A DNA stretch of 64,000 bases from Streptomyces djakartensis (GTDB taxonomy: Bacteria; Actinomycetota; Actinomycetes; Streptomycetales; Streptomycetaceae), in contig NZ_BMWE01000022.1 of assembly GCF_014651075.1 (NCBI RefSeq), positions 1-64,000 on the forward strand, in the 5' to 3' direction. The notes under the pieces are model-generated. The model saw only the letters and a list, made by a program, of their open reading frames with translations. It had not been told where the DNA came from and ran no database searches. The translations under genes were made by a program, and so were the position numbers. Of this stretch, positions 1 through 8,758 are shown one piece after another; the first letter of the stretch is position 1, and the number at the start of each line of letters is the position of its first letter.

Positions 1-1
1 C

Positions 2-883
2 GCTGCGGCGGCGGTCACCGGATCGGCCGTCCCGGGCGCCGGGACCGCGGTGAGCGTGGCCGCGGGTGCCGCTCAGCAGAGCGGCCCGCACCCGCAGGCC
101 GCGGACGCCATGGGCGCCGCGAGCGCGGTCGGGGGTGGGGCCGAGCAGTCCGCCCCGCACCCGGCGAGGCCCGACGGGCACAAGGCCGGGGACCCCGCGG
201 CACCGGACACCGGTGACGACCCCGCCGCTACGCACGCGGTCCCGCCGGACACCGCTCCCGCCGCCCCCGCCGCTCCCGCCGCCCCCGCCGCTCCCGGCGG
301 TCTCCCCTGGGGTGTCACCCTCCTTGCCGCGGGTCTCGCCGTGGAGACCTACACCAGCCGGACCGCCCCCACGCCCCCCGATCCGACCTTCTCCGGCGCC
401 TCACCCGGCGTCCTGGCGGGCTGGGTGCTCGCCGCCGTCGGTCTGGCCCTGGCCGGCCCGGGCCTGACCCACCTGTGCGGGCGACTGCTGCAGTCGGTCC
501 GCCCCGGCGCTCTCCGGCTGCTGGCCGGCCGGATCCTCATGACGGAGGCGACCCGTATCGGCCGCCCCCTGGGCGTGGTCTGCGCGGTGCTGTCCGCCGC
601 GATCGCCATGGCGCTGCTGCACGGCCCGGACGGGCTGTCACTCGGTCCGCTCACCACCCTCGGCGTGCTCCTGGTGGCCGGCTGCACCCTGGCGACCCTC
701 CTCACGGCCGCCGTCGAGGCCCGGCAGGCCCGCGCCGACACCACCGCCGCGCTGCTGCGCCTGGGCGCCCCGGCGGCGGTGCTGCGCGGTGCCGCGGCCG
801 TGCGCGCGGGCGCGCTGCTCGCCCTGTTCGGCCCCCTCACCCTGGCGGTCGCCCACCTGACGGCCCTGCCCCTGGCGCGCTGA
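2..883 (+). CDS. FtsX-like membrane permease, C-terminal part (partial)
   Basis: The reading frame is open to the left edge, so the 5' end lies outside the window; the GTG at 50 is probably internal. A long Ala/Pro-rich low-complexity stretch is followed by hydrophobic segments, around the translated GGLPWGVTLLAAG, SPGVLAGWVLAAVGLALAG, GVVCAVLSAAIAMALL and TLGVLLVAGCTLATLL. After the third comes an arginine-rich amphipathic stretch (EARQARADTTAALLRLG), the usual layout of the FtsX/MacB permease C-terminus. It would be the membrane part of an ABC exporter. The class is inferred from topology; no ATPase gene is visible here. Confidence 0.6.
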   Translation, partial: AAAAVTGSAVPGAGTAVSVAAGAAQQSGPHPQAADAMGAASAVGGGAEQSAPHPARPDGHKAGDPAAPDTGDDPAATHAVPPDTAPAAPAAPAAPAAPGGLPWGVTLLAAGLAVETYTSRTAPTPPDPTFSGASPGVLAGWVLAAVGLALAGPGLTHLCGRLLQSVRPGALRLLAGRILMTEATRIGRPLGVVCAVLSAAIAMALLHGPDGLSLGPLTTLGVLLVAGCTLATLLTAAVEARQARADTTAALLRLGAPAAVLRGAAAVRAGALLALFGPLTLAVAHLTALPLAR

Positions 884-982
884 GAAACCCGCACGAAAAA
901 AATCTCCGTACGGCGATGAGTTCCGCGCCGGCGCCCGGTCTATCCCCGCGTAACGACACGGACCCGTTGGGAGAGACCGCGC

Positions 983-1390
983 ATGTACCAGCAGATGATC
1001 TTCGTGAACCTGTGCGTCGGTGACGTCGAGGCCTCCAAGAAGTTCTTCACGGAGCTCGGCTACACGATCAACGAGCAGTTCAGCGACGACAGCACAGCCT
1101 CGGTGGTGATCAGCGACACCATCGTCGTGATGGTGCACACCAGGGACAAGTACCTGCAGTTCACCAAGAAGGAGATCGCGGACTCCAAGCAGACCAGCGA
1201 GGTGCTGATCGCGCTGAGCGCCGAGAGCCGCGAGAAGGTCGACGAGCTGGTCGGGAAGGCGGTCGCGGCCGGTGGCTCCGTCTCCGGCGAGACCCAGGAC
1301 CACGGTTTCATGTACGGCCGCGCCTTCGACGACCCGGACGGCCACACCTTCGAGGTCGTGTGGATGGACCCGGCCGCCGTCCAGGGCTGA
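983..1390 (+). CDS. VOC (glyoxalase/dioxygenase superfamily) protein
   Basis: A 135-residue single VOC module. It starts with the typical beta strand MIFVNLCVGDVEASKKFF and ends with FDDPDGHTFEVVWMD, where the Glu of HTFEV is the usual C-terminal metal ligand position. A purine-rich GGGAGAG lies upstream of the ATG. Members include glyoxalases, dioxygenases and antibiotic-binding proteins, and nothing here fixes the substrate. It stands alone, with about 100 bases on either side. Confidence 0.85.
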   Translation: MYQQMIFVNLCVGDVEASKKFFTELGYTINEQFSDDSTASVVISDTIVVMVHTRDKYLQFTKKEIADSKQTSEVLIALSAESREKVDELVGKAVAAGGSVSGETQDHGFMYGRAFDDPDGHTFEVVWMDPAAVQG

Positions 1391-1446
1391 ACGGTGGGGC
1401 CTGGTGCCGCGGCAGGCGACGTTCGCCCCGGCACTAGCATGGGCGC

Positions 1447-2568
1447 GTGCAGACGATGCCCGCCCATGCGGCTCACCACGACGACCGTGAGATAGAGACA
1501 CTGGAGGAGTTCGACGCCACCGTCTCGGCGCGCGGCACGCTCGCCGGATACCGCGTCCAGGCCGTCGACCTGACGGACCGTACGCGCGAACTGCTCACCA
1601 CGGACACGGCGGGCGCGGTCTTCCTCGGCTGCGCGATGCGCGAGGAGGCCGCCGCGAAGATCCGCGCGGACGGGGCCCTGGTCTTCCCGCCGGTCCCGGA
1701 CCTGCCCTTCGACCCGTACCGCGGCCTGGTCTACTCGCCGGACGAACTGTTCGCCTCGCTGCCGGACGGCTACGAGGCCACGCCCGACGCCCGCGCGTAC
1801 GCCTGGTTCCAGCGGACGAAGGCGGACAGGGACATCTACGCGTCCATGCTGCGCGCGGTCCACGACGACTCCGTCTCGGACGCGCTCGACGAACTCCTCT
1901 CCGGCGCCCGGGTCGTGGGCGTGATGGGCGGCCACGCGATGGCCCGCGGCACGGAGGAGTACGCGGGTGCGGCGCGGCTCGGCCGGGAGCTGGCCAGGGC
2001 CGGTCTCACCGTCGCGACCGGCGGCGGCCCGGGCGCGATGGAGGCCGCGAACCTCGGCGCCTACGCCGCCCCGTTCGGCGACGAGATGCTCACCGAGTCA
2101 CTCGAACTGCTCGCCAAGGCCCCGCGCTTCACTCCGTCGGTCACCCAATGGGCCGCGGCCGCCTTCGAGATACGGACCCGCTGGCCGGACGGCGGCCGTT
2201 CCGTCGGCATCCCGACCTGGTTCTACGGTCACGAGCCGCCGAACGCCTTCGCCACGCACATCGCCAAGTACTTCGCCAACGCCACCCGCGAGGACGGCCT
2301 GCTGGCCCGGTCCAACGCGGGTGTGGTGTTCCTGCCGGGTGCCGCCGGGACCGTCCAGGAGATCTTCGACAACGCGACGCCGAACTACTACGAGTCACGC
2401 GGCGAGCCGACGCCCATGGTGCTCGTGAACCGCGCGCACTGGACGGAGCGTCTGCCGACGTGGCCGCTGCTGACGTCGCTGGCCAAGGGCCGGTCGATGG
2501 AGGGGCGGATCGCTCTCGTGGAGCGGATCGAGCAGGCGCCGGAGGCGTTGAAACGTCTTGGCGGTTAA
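1447..2568 (+). CDS. LOG-family Rossmann-fold protein
   Basis: 373 residues. The middle of the protein carries GVMGGHAMARGTEEY, then VATGGGPGAMEAANLGAY, the GGGxGxMEAxN signature of the LOG/lysine-decarboxylase-like family. Some members release free cytokinin bases from nucleotides or hydrolyse nucleotide monophosphates. The protein is much longer than a minimal LOG (about 190 residues) because of an N-terminal region of roughly 150 residues, as in the longer actinobacterial form. GTG 1447 is taken as start; an in-frame ATG at 1456 is an alternative and neither has a strong ribosome binding site. Physiological substrate unknown. Confidence 0.8.
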   Translation: MQTMPAHAAHHDDREIETLEEFDATVSARGTLAGYRVQAVDLTDRTRELLTTDTAGAVFLGCAMREEAAAKIRADGALVFPPVPDLPFDPYRGLVYSPDELFASLPDGYEATPDARAYAWFQRTKADRDIYASMLRAVHDDSVSDALDELLSGARVVGVMGGHAMARGTEEYAGAARLGRELARAGLTVATGGGPGAMEAANLGAYAAPFGDEMLTESLELLAKAPRFTPSVTQWAAAAFEIRTRWPDGGRSVGIPTWFYGHEPPNAFATHIAKYFANATREDGLLARSNAGVVFLPGAAGTVQEIFDNATPNYYESRGEPTPMVLVNRAHWTERLPTWPLLTSLAKGRSMEGRIALVERIEQAPEALKRLGG

Positions 2569-2713
2569 TAAGAAGGCAAAGCAAGTGCTTGCAGACCCCA
2601 TGCGCGTTGACACTGCTTATGCGGCGCTTATAGACCTGTGAGTCTCCCGGTAGTGCTGATGTCCAGTCAGCACCACCGCAGCCCCCCGCTTTTCACATCC
2701 TGTAAGGACAAAC

Positions 2714-3460
2714 GTGGCAGTTCTGTCCGTATCCCGCCGTTCGACCTCGCGCGTCGCACGTTCCGTGCGGATCCTCGGTGTCGCCTCCGCCTCGGCCGCG
2801 CTCACGCTCGGCGCCGCGGGCAACGCGCTCGCCGGCGACATCGACGAGTTCTCCGCCGAGGCGAAGTGTGACGGCGGCAAGGGCGTCATCACCGTCACCG
2901 ACGCGGACCCGGCCGGTGTCCCGGCCACCGTCACCGTGTACCTGGAGAACAACGGCGCCGACGTGAAGAAGGTCGGCGAGCAGGAGGTCAAGGGCTCACG
3001 CGAGGGCACCACCATCTCGTTCGCCGAGAACTGGAAGCCGGACGCGGAGTACCGCGTGCACGTCAAGGCCACCGGGTACGTCGACGAGGACATCAAGCCG
3101 AACCTCGTCACCCCGGCCACGGCCTGCAAGAAGAAGGAAAAGGAGGAGCCCCCGGCGTCGACTCCCCCGGCCGCCACTCCCCCGGCCACTGCGACCCCCT
3201 CGGCCACTGCGACCCCCTCGGCCTCCCCCTCGAAGCCGGCCGAGGAGACCGGTGCCCCGGCTCCGGCGCCGTCGGAGAGCGAGAGCACCACGCCGGCCGG
3301 CAACCCGCCCGCGCCCTCGACCGGTGACTCCAACCTCGCCGAGACCGGCGCCGACTCCAACACCGGCCTCATCGCCGGCATCGCGGCGGTCCTGGTCGCC
3401 GTGGGCGGCGGTGCGGTGTTCTTCGGCACGCGCCGCCGCGGGGCGAAGAACGACAACTGA
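2714..3460 (+). CDS. Secreted LAETG sortase substrate (cell-wall anchored)
   Basis: 248 residues. An N-terminal signal peptide with several arginines ends near AGNALAGD (about residue 40). A roughly 90-residue domain follows, possibly an all-beta fold (CDGGKGVITVTDADPAG, VTVYLENNGAD), then a Pro/Thr/Ser-rich linker with short ATPSAT repeats. It ends with LAETG, a hydrophobic helix and RRRGAKNDN, the classical cell-wall sorting signal. LAxTG is the motif used by Streptomyces class E sortases. The GTG start is preceded by AAGGA at 2703. No sortase gene lies in the window, so anchoring must use one encoded elsewhere. Function of the exposed domain unknown. Confidence 0.85.
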   Translation: MAVLSVSRRSTSRVARSVRILGVASASAALTLGAAGNALAGDIDEFSAEAKCDGGKGVITVTDADPAGVPATVTVYLENNGADVKKVGEQEVKGSREGTTISFAENWKPDAEYRVHVKATGYVDEDIKPNLVTPATACKKKEKEEPPASTPPAATPPATATPSATATPSASPSKPAEETGAPAPAPSESESTTPAGNPPAPSTGDSNLAETGADSNTGLIAGIAAVLVAVGGGAVFFGTRRRGAKNDN

Positions 3461-3476
3461 CGCCTGCACACCACGA

Positions 3477-3514
3477 GATGTGGCCCGCCCCTGATCCATC
3501 GGGCGGGCCACATC
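3477..3514. terminator. Bidirectional intrinsic terminator
   Basis: A perfect 14-bp inverted repeat (GATGTGGCCCGCCC with its complement) around a 10-base loop. It lies between the convergent LAETG gene and the thiamine transporter ATPase gene, and can serve both. Confidence 0.85.
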
Positions 3515-3530
3515 CCGTGTGCGCGGGACG

Positions 3531-4550
3531 TCAGCCGAGCACCGCGATCTCTGCCGCGTCGAACTCCACCCCGACCTCGTCCCCGACCTCCGGCGCGGCC
3601 CGCAGCGCACACGCCGCCTCCAGGCGCGGGGCATCATCCGGCTGGAGGTGGACCAGGACGTGGGTGCCCTTGAAGGTACGGGCGGTCACCGTGCAGGCCA
3701 GGCCCTCGCCGACGGGCACCAGCCGCACACCCGCGGGCCGCACCAGGACGGTCCGGCTGCCCTGCGGGGCGCCCTCCGGCACCGGCACCTTGCCCCACGG
3801 CGTGTCCGCGGCCTCCGCCCCTACCATCGCCTCGGCCACGTTCTCGAAGCCGAGGAAGCGGGCCACGAACGCGTCGGCGGGCCGCTGCCACACCGCGAGG
3901 GGCGTACCGGACTGGGCGATCCGGCCGTCCCGCATCACCACGACCCGGTCGGCCAGCGCGAAGGCCTCTGACTGGTCGTGCGTCACGGCGAGCACCGTGG
4001 TGCCCAACCGGCCGAACAACTCCTTCAGTTCGACGACCAGCCGCTCCCTGAGCGACCGGTCGAGCTGGCCCAGCGGCTCGTCCAGCATCAGCAGCCGGGG
4101 GCTCGGCGCGAGGGCCCTGGCCAGTGCCACCCGCTGCTGCTCCCCGCCGGACAGCGCGGCGACGGCCCGGGGGCCCGCGCCCGGCAGGCCGACGAGGGCC
4201 AGCAACTCCTGGACGCGATCGGCCCGTCGCGCCTTCGACGTCCCGCGCATCCGCAGCCCGAAGGCCACGTTTCCGCCCACGTCCCGCTGCGGGAACAGCT
4301 GATGGTCCTGGAACATCAGCCCGACGCCACGCCGGTGCGCGGGCACGCCGGCCTGGTCGCGCCCGTCCAGCGACACCCGCCCGGAGTCGAGGGGCTGCAG
4401 CCCGGCCACCGCCCGCAGCAGTGTCGACTTGCCGCTGCCGCTGGGCCCGAGCACGCACACGATCTCGTGCTCGGCGACCTCCAGATCGACGGCGTCCAGC
4501 ACCGCCCGCCCGCCGAAACGGACCGTCGCGCCCTGAAGGCTCAGCAGCAT
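3531..4550 (-). CDS. ABC transporter ATPase of the thiamine uptake operon
   Basis: 339 residues. Walker A GPSGSGKST is at residues 35-43, the signature LSGGEQQRVALARAL follows, then Walker B LLMLDEPLGQLD and the switch histidine in AVTHDQ. The C-terminal third looks like the TOBE-type domain of the CysA/PotA/FbpC group. The start codon abuts the stop of the permease gene, so the two are co-translated. The TPP riboswitch at the head of the operon indicates that it energises import of thiamine or thiamine phosphates (ThiQ role); sequence alone would also fit an iron or spermidine-type importer. Confidence 0.85.
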   Translation of the reverse strand: MLLSLQGATVRFGGRAVLDAVDLEVAEHEIVCVLGPSGSGKSTLLRAVAGLQPLDSGRVSLDGRDQAGVPAHRRGVGLMFQDHQLFPQRDVGGNVAFGLRMRGTSKARRADRVQELLALVGLPGAGPRAVAALSGGEQQRVALARALAPSPRLLMLDEPLGQLDRSLRERLVVELKELFGRLGTTVLAVTHDQSEAFALADRVVVMRDGRIAQSGTPLAVWQRPADAFVARFLGFENVAEAMVGAEAADTPWGKVPVPEGAPQGSRTVLVRPAGVRLVPVGEGLACTVTARTFKGTHVLVHLQPDDAPRLEAACALRAAPEVGDEVGVEFDAAEIAVLG

Positions 4551-6227
4551 CTAGAACTCCCCGCTCCGGTCCGTCCGCAGCCGCTCCAGCACCAGCAGGG
4601 CCACCGCGCACACCACCATCAGAATCGTCGACAGGGCCATCGCCTGGCCGTAGTTCAGCTCGCCGGGCCGCCCCAGCAGCCGCGCCACCGCGACCGGCAG
4701 CGTCGGCTGGTCCGGCCGCGCGATGAACACCGTCGCCCCGAACTCCCCGAGCGACACCGCGAAGGCGAATCCGGCCGCGATCAGCAGCGCCCGCCGCACC
4801 ATCGGCAGGTCCACCTCGCGCCACACCCGCCAGGGCGAGGCCCCGAGGACCGCTGCCGCCTCCCGCAGCCGCACGTCCACCGCCCGCAGCACGGGAAGCA
4901 TGGTCCGGACGACGAACGGCACCCCGACCAGCGCCTGCGCGAGCGGCACCAGGATCCACGAGGACCTCAGGTCCAGCGGAGGCTCGTCGAGGGCGATCAG
5001 GAAGCCGAAGCCGACGGTCACCGCCGACACCCCGAGCGGCAGCATCAGCAGCGCGTCGAAGCCGCGCACGAACCGCCCGGCGTCCCGGCGGGTGAGCGCG
5101 ACGGCGGCGAGGGCTCCGATCACCACGGCGATCACGGTGGCGGCGACGGCGTACGACAGGGAGTTGCCGATCGCCTCGATCGGCGGGACCAGGAACACTC
5201 CCCCGTCGTCGCTGGTCAGCGCCCGGTAGTAGCCGAAGCCGGGCGCGTCGAGGGACCGCTGGACCAGCACGGCGAGCGGCATCACCAGCAGCACGGCGAC
5301 GGTGACCAGCACGCCGCCCAGGAGCATCCACTGCCCCGCGCCGCGCGGGCGGCGGGCGGTCACGGAGGCGTCCACCAGCCGCAGCGCGCTCTCCCGCCGC
5401 CGCACGGTCCAGGCGTGCAGGGCGAGGATCGCGCCCACCGCGACGAACTGGATCAGCGTGAGCACGGCCGCCGTGGACAGGTCGAAGATCTCCGACGTCT
5501 GCCGGTAGATCTCCACCTCCAGGGTCGAGAAGGTCGGCCCGCCCAGAATCTGGACCACACCGAAGGAGGTGAAGGTGAACAGGAAGACCATGAGCGCTGC
5601 GGCGGCCACGGCGGGCGCGAGCGCCGGCAGCGTGACCTGCCGCCAGGCCTTCAGGGGCGATGCCCCGAGCATCCGCGCGGCCTCCTCCTGCCGCGGGTCC
5701 AGCTGAGCCCAGAGCCCGCCGACGGTCCGTACCACGACCGCGTAGTTGAAGAAGACGTGCGCCAGCAGGATCGCCCACACGGTGGTGTCCAGCCGTACGC
5801 CCCACACCTCGTCGAGCAGCCCGCCCCGCCCGAGAAGCGCCAGGAACGCCGTACCGACGACGACCGTCGGCAGCACGAACGGCACGGTCACGACCGCCCG
5901 CAGGAGCTGCTTACCCGGGAATCGCAGACGGGCGAAGACGTAGGCGCCGGGAAGCGCGACGAGCAGGGTGAGCGCGGTCGAGACGACCGCCTGCCAGGTG
6001 GTGAACCACAGCACGTGCCGGACGTCGGACTGCGCGAGCACCTCGCCGATCCGCCCGAACCGCCAGGCCCCCTCGACGTTCAGACCGCGCCCCACGATCG
6101 CGGCGACGGGGTAGGCGAAGAAGACGGCGAAGAACGCGACGGGCACGGCGATGAGCCCGAGCCGCACCGCCGCGCCCCGCGTCCGGCCGGTTACTTCAGT
6201 ACGAGCGAGGTCCACGACTTGACCCAC
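4551..6227 (-). CDS. thiP: Thiamine-type ABC transporter permease, fused double domain
   Basis: 558 residues with about a dozen hydrophobic segments and two copies of the binding-protein-dependent transport (BPD) permease domain. Each has an EAA-type loop: EEAARMLGASPLKAWRQVTLP in the N half and REAAAVLGASPWRVWREVDLP in the C half. This fused ThiP/FbpB architecture belongs with one ATPase and one binding protein. The GTG at 6227 overlaps the end of the binding-protein gene by 37 bases; a later GTG before RLGLIAVPVAFF is a possible alternative start. The specificity call rests on the riboswitch and the ThiB-like partner. Confidence 0.85.
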   Translation of the reverse strand: MGQVVDLARTEVTGRTRGAAVRLGLIAVPVAFFAVFFAYPVAAIVGRGLNVEGAWRFGRIGEVLAQSDVRHVLWFTTWQAVVSTALTLLVALPGAYVFARLRFPGKQLLRAVVTVPFVLPTVVVGTAFLALLGRGGLLDEVWGVRLDTTVWAILLAHVFFNYAVVVRTVGGLWAQLDPRQEEAARMLGASPLKAWRQVTLPALAPAVAAAALMVFLFTFTSFGVVQILGGPTFSTLEVEIYRQTSEIFDLSTAAVLTLIQFVAVGAILALHAWTVRRRESALRLVDASVTARRPRGAGQWMLLGGVLVTVAVLLVMPLAVLVQRSLDAPGFGYYRALTSDDGGVFLVPPIEAIGNSLSYAVAATVIAVVIGALAAVALTRRDAGRFVRGFDALLMLPLGVSAVTVGFGFLIALDEPPLDLRSSWILVPLAQALVGVPFVVRTMLPVLRAVDVRLREAAAVLGASPWRVWREVDLPMVRRALLIAAGFAFAVSLGEFGATVFIARPDQPTLPVAVARLLGRPGELNYGQAMALSTILMVVCAVALLVLERLRTDRSGEF

Positions 6228-7276
6228 TGGTCACGGTTGTCGGCGATCTTCGCCGGGTCCATGGTCGCGGGATCCTTGACCTGCGGTCCGTACTCGGTGA
6301 ACTCCGGCGGCACCTCGGTTCCCTCGCGCACCGGGTACACGAACATGTTGAGCGGCATGTCGGCCTGGAACCGCTCGGAGACCAGGAAGTCCAGGAACGC
6401 CTTGCCGCCCTCGGGGTTCTTCGCGTTGCTCAGCAGCCCGGCGTACTCGACCTGCCGGAAGCAGGTGCCTTCGGCGACGCCGGTCGGGGCCGCGCTCGGC
6501 TTGGGGTCGGCGTAGACGACCTCGACGGGCGGCGACGAGGCGTACGACACCACCAGCGGCCGGTCCCCCTTGGCCTTCTTCCCGCCGGCCGAGCCGGAGA
6601 ACTCCTCGTTGTAGGCCTGCTCCCAGCCGTCGACGACCTTCACGCCGTTGGCCTTGAGCTTCTTCCAGTAGCCCGGCCAGCCCTCGTCGCCGTACTTCGC
6701 GGCGGTGCCGAGGAGGAAGCCGAGGCCGGGTGAGGAGGTGGAGGCGTTCTCGGTGACGAGCAGGTTCCTGTACTGCGGCTTGACCAGGTCGTCGAAGGTG
6801 CGCGGCGGGTCGAGCTTGTGGTCGGCGAAGTACTTCTTGTCGTAGTTGACGCAGATGTCGCCGGTGTCGACGGGCGTGACCCGGTGCCGTTCCTGGTCGG
6901 CCCGGTACTCGGCCTTGATCCGCTCGGAGCCCTTCGCCTCGTACGGCTGGAAGAGGCCGTTGTCGAGGGCGCGGGAGAGCAGGGTGTTGTCGACACCGAA
7001 GAAGACGTCGCCCTGCGGGTTGTCCTTGGTCAGGATGGCCTTGTTCACGGCCTGCCCGGCGTCGCCGTCCTTGAGGACCTTCACCTGGTAGCCGGACTGC
7101 TTCTCGAAGGCCGCGATGACGTCCTCGGACGCGGCCCACGAGTCGTGGCTGACGAGGGTGACGGTCTTGGAGTCGCCGGACGCCTGACCGCCGCCGGACG
7201 ACCCGCAGGCGCCGAGCGTGCCGACCAGTCCCAGCCCGACGGCCGCCGCCGTCAGCCGCTTCTTCTTGTTGCTCAC
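6191..7276 (-). CDS. thiB: Thiamine-binding lipoprotein (ThiB family)
   Basis: 361 residues. A lysine-rich N-terminus and hydrophobic helix lead to the lipobox LGAC with Cys24, so it is a membrane-anchored lipoprotein. The mature part begins VTLVSHDSWAAS and contains GDVFFGVDNTLLSRAL and GDICVNYDK, typical of ThiB periplasmic-type binding proteins. The GTG start has AGGAGGA a few bases upstream; the preceding TCCTCC can pair with it, which could allow translational control. It is the first gene of the operon, about 85 bases behind the TPP riboswitch. Confidence 0.9.
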   Translation of the reverse strand: MSNKKKRLTAAAVGLGLVGTLGACGSSGGGQASGDSKTVTLVSHDSWAASEDVIAAFEKQSGYQVKVLKDGDAGQAVNKAILTKDNPQGDVFFGVDNTLLSRALDNGLFQPYEAKGSERIKAEYRADQERHRVTPVDTGDICVNYDKKYFADHKLDPPRTFDDLVKPQYRNLLVTENASTSSPGLGFLLGTAAKYGDEGWPGYWKKLKANGVKVVDGWEQAYNEEFSGSAGGKKAKGDRPLVVSYASSPPVEVVYADPKPSAAPTGVAEGTCFRQVEYAGLLSNAKNPEGGKAFLDFLVSERFQADMPLNMFVYPVREGTEVPPEFTEYGPQVKDPATMDPAKIADNRDQWVKSWTSLVLK

Positions 7277-7309
7277 TGGATTCCTCCTGGAGGACCAGGA
7301 GAAGACGCG

Positions 7310-7343
7310 GCCCTGCCCGGGACTCCGGAGTCCCGGGCAGGGC
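7310..7343 (-). promoter_or_regulatory. 34-base perfect palindrome, likely expression platform hairpin
   Basis: A 17-bp perfect inverted repeat (GCCCTGCCCGGGACTCC plus its complement) with no loop bases. It lies between the TPP aptamer and thiB on the transcribed strand. It could be the terminator arm of the riboswitch, although no clear U-tract follows. Confidence 0.55.
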
Positions 7344-7360
7344 GCAACAGCTCGAGTGGT

Positions 7361-7453
7361 GACCGATCTCCCTACCCAGAATGACCTGGGCCAGGTTCGG
7401 AGGGTCTGCGGCCCTGTGCCGCACTCTCAGCGCTGTGGCGCTCCCCTGTCGGA
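7361..7453 (-). ncRNA. TPP riboswitch (THI element)
   Basis: On the minus strand the conserved TPP aptamer signatures occur in order: GGGGAGC, then CTGAGA, then ACCCTCCGAACCTG and finally GGGTAGGGAG. Spacing and pairing match the THI box. It lies between rlmN and thiB on the thiB strand, so it should repress the thiamine transporter operon when thiamine pyrophosphate is abundant. An AT-rich stretch at about 7450-7490 probably holds its promoter. Confidence 0.95.
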
Positions 7454-7483
7454 ATATGCAGATGTATACGTACGACGGTCAGA

Positions 7484-8590
7484 CTACCGTTCGGTGGCCG
7501 CGAGCTGACCACACGCCCCGTCGATCTCCTGTCCACGGGTGTCCCGGATCGTCACCGGCACACCATGGGCGGCGATGGCCTCCACGAACGCCTTCTCGTC
7601 CTCGGGCCGCGAGGCGGTCCACTTCGACCCCGGCGTCGGGTTGAGCGGGATCAGATTCACGTGGACCGGCTTGCCCTTGAGCAGCCGGCCGAGCCGGTCA
7701 CCGCGCCAGGCCTGATCGTTGATGTCCCGGATCAGCGCGTACTCGATGGACAGCCGCCGCCCCGACTTGGCGCTGTACTCGAACCCGGCGTCCAGCACCT
7801 CCCGGACCTTCCACCGCGTGTTCACGGGCACGAGCGTGTCGCGCAGCTCGTCGTCGGGCGCGTGCAGCGAGATGGCCAGCCGGCACTTGAGACCCTCGTC
7901 GGCGAACCGGTGGATGGCCGGGACGAGCCCGACCGTCGAGACGGTGATCCCGCGCTGCGACAGCCCCACCCCGTCCGGCTCGGGGTCGGTGAGCCGCCGG
8001 ATCGAGCCGAGGACGCGGTTGTAGTTGGCGAGCGGCTCGCCCATCCCCATGAACACGATGTTGCTGAGCCGCGCCGGGCCACCCGGCACCTCTCCGTCCC
8101 GCAGGGCCCGCATCCCGTCCACGATCTGATGCACGATCTCGGCGGTGGACAGGTTCCGGTCCAGCCCCGCCTGCCCGGTGGCACAGAACGGGCAGTTCAT
8201 CCCGCACCCGGCCTGCGAGCTGATGCACATGGTCACCCGGTCCGGGTACCGCATCAGCACCGACTCGACGAGCGTCCCGTCGAACAGCCGCCACAGCGTC
8301 TTGCGCGTCGCGCCCTGGTCGGTCGACAGATGCCGCACGACCGTCATCAGCTCAGGCAGCAACGCCTCCTGGAGCCGGCCGCGAGACCCGGCCGGGATGT
8401 CGGTCCACTGCTCCGGATCGTGCGCGTACCGCGCGAAGTAGTGCTGTGAGAGCTGCTTGGCGCGAAACGGCTTCTCCCCGACGGCGGCAACGGCCTCCTT
8501 GCGCTCGGCGGGAGTGAGATCAGCGAGATGCCGCGGCGGCTTCTTGGCTCCGCGGGGGGCGACGAAAGTGAGTTCTCCGGGCTTCGGCAT
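7484..8590 (-). CDS. rlmN: 23S rRNA (adenine2503-C2)-methyltransferase RlmN
   Basis: 368 residues with the start placed at MPKPGELTF, where related proteins begin; an upstream in-frame extension to 8653 looks untranslated. The radical SAM CxxxCxxC cluster motif is CGMNCPFC (Cys129, 133, 136). The methyl-carrying C-terminal cysteine lies in DGACGQLAA (about residue 360). GMGEPLANYNRV and RLAISLHAPDDELR are family hallmarks. It methylates A2503 of 23S rRNA and probably A37 of some tRNAs. Both catalytic regions are intact. Confidence 0.96.
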   Translation of the reverse strand: MPKPGELTFVAPRGAKKPPRHLADLTPAERKEAVAAVGEKPFRAKQLSQHYFARYAHDPEQWTDIPAGSRGRLQEALLPELMTVVRHLSTDQGATRKTLWRLFDGTLVESVLMRYPDRVTMCISSQAGCGMNCPFCATGQAGLDRNLSTAEIVHQIVDGMRALRDGEVPGGPARLSNIVFMGMGEPLANYNRVLGSIRRLTDPEPDGVGLSQRGITVSTVGLVPAIHRFADEGLKCRLAISLHAPDDELRDTLVPVNTRWKVREVLDAGFEYSAKSGRRLSIEYALIRDINDQAWRGDRLGRLLKGKPVHVNLIPLNPTPGSKWTASRPEDEKAFVEAIAAHGVPVTIRDTRGQEIDGACGQLAATER

Positions 8591-8758
8591 AACCCACCCA
8601 GTGTCGCAGATCAACTCGGGGAGCCCAGGCCAGAGTGGGGTGGGGGTGGTCACCTGTGGATGCCGTCTGTCGGCGTTGGTCGGCCTCGCACGGTCCAGGG
8701 ACGGCCCAGGGGCGAGGCTCGGCCATGGGCCAGAGCGCCTCTGACCTAACGCTGATCG

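Noticed and set aside
3978..6515. 845-codon open frame on the plus strand
   Set aside because: It lies antisense to the thiamine permease, ATPase and binding-protein genes; the peptide is rich in His, Arg, Gln and Pro as expected for a mirror frame of high-GC DNA.
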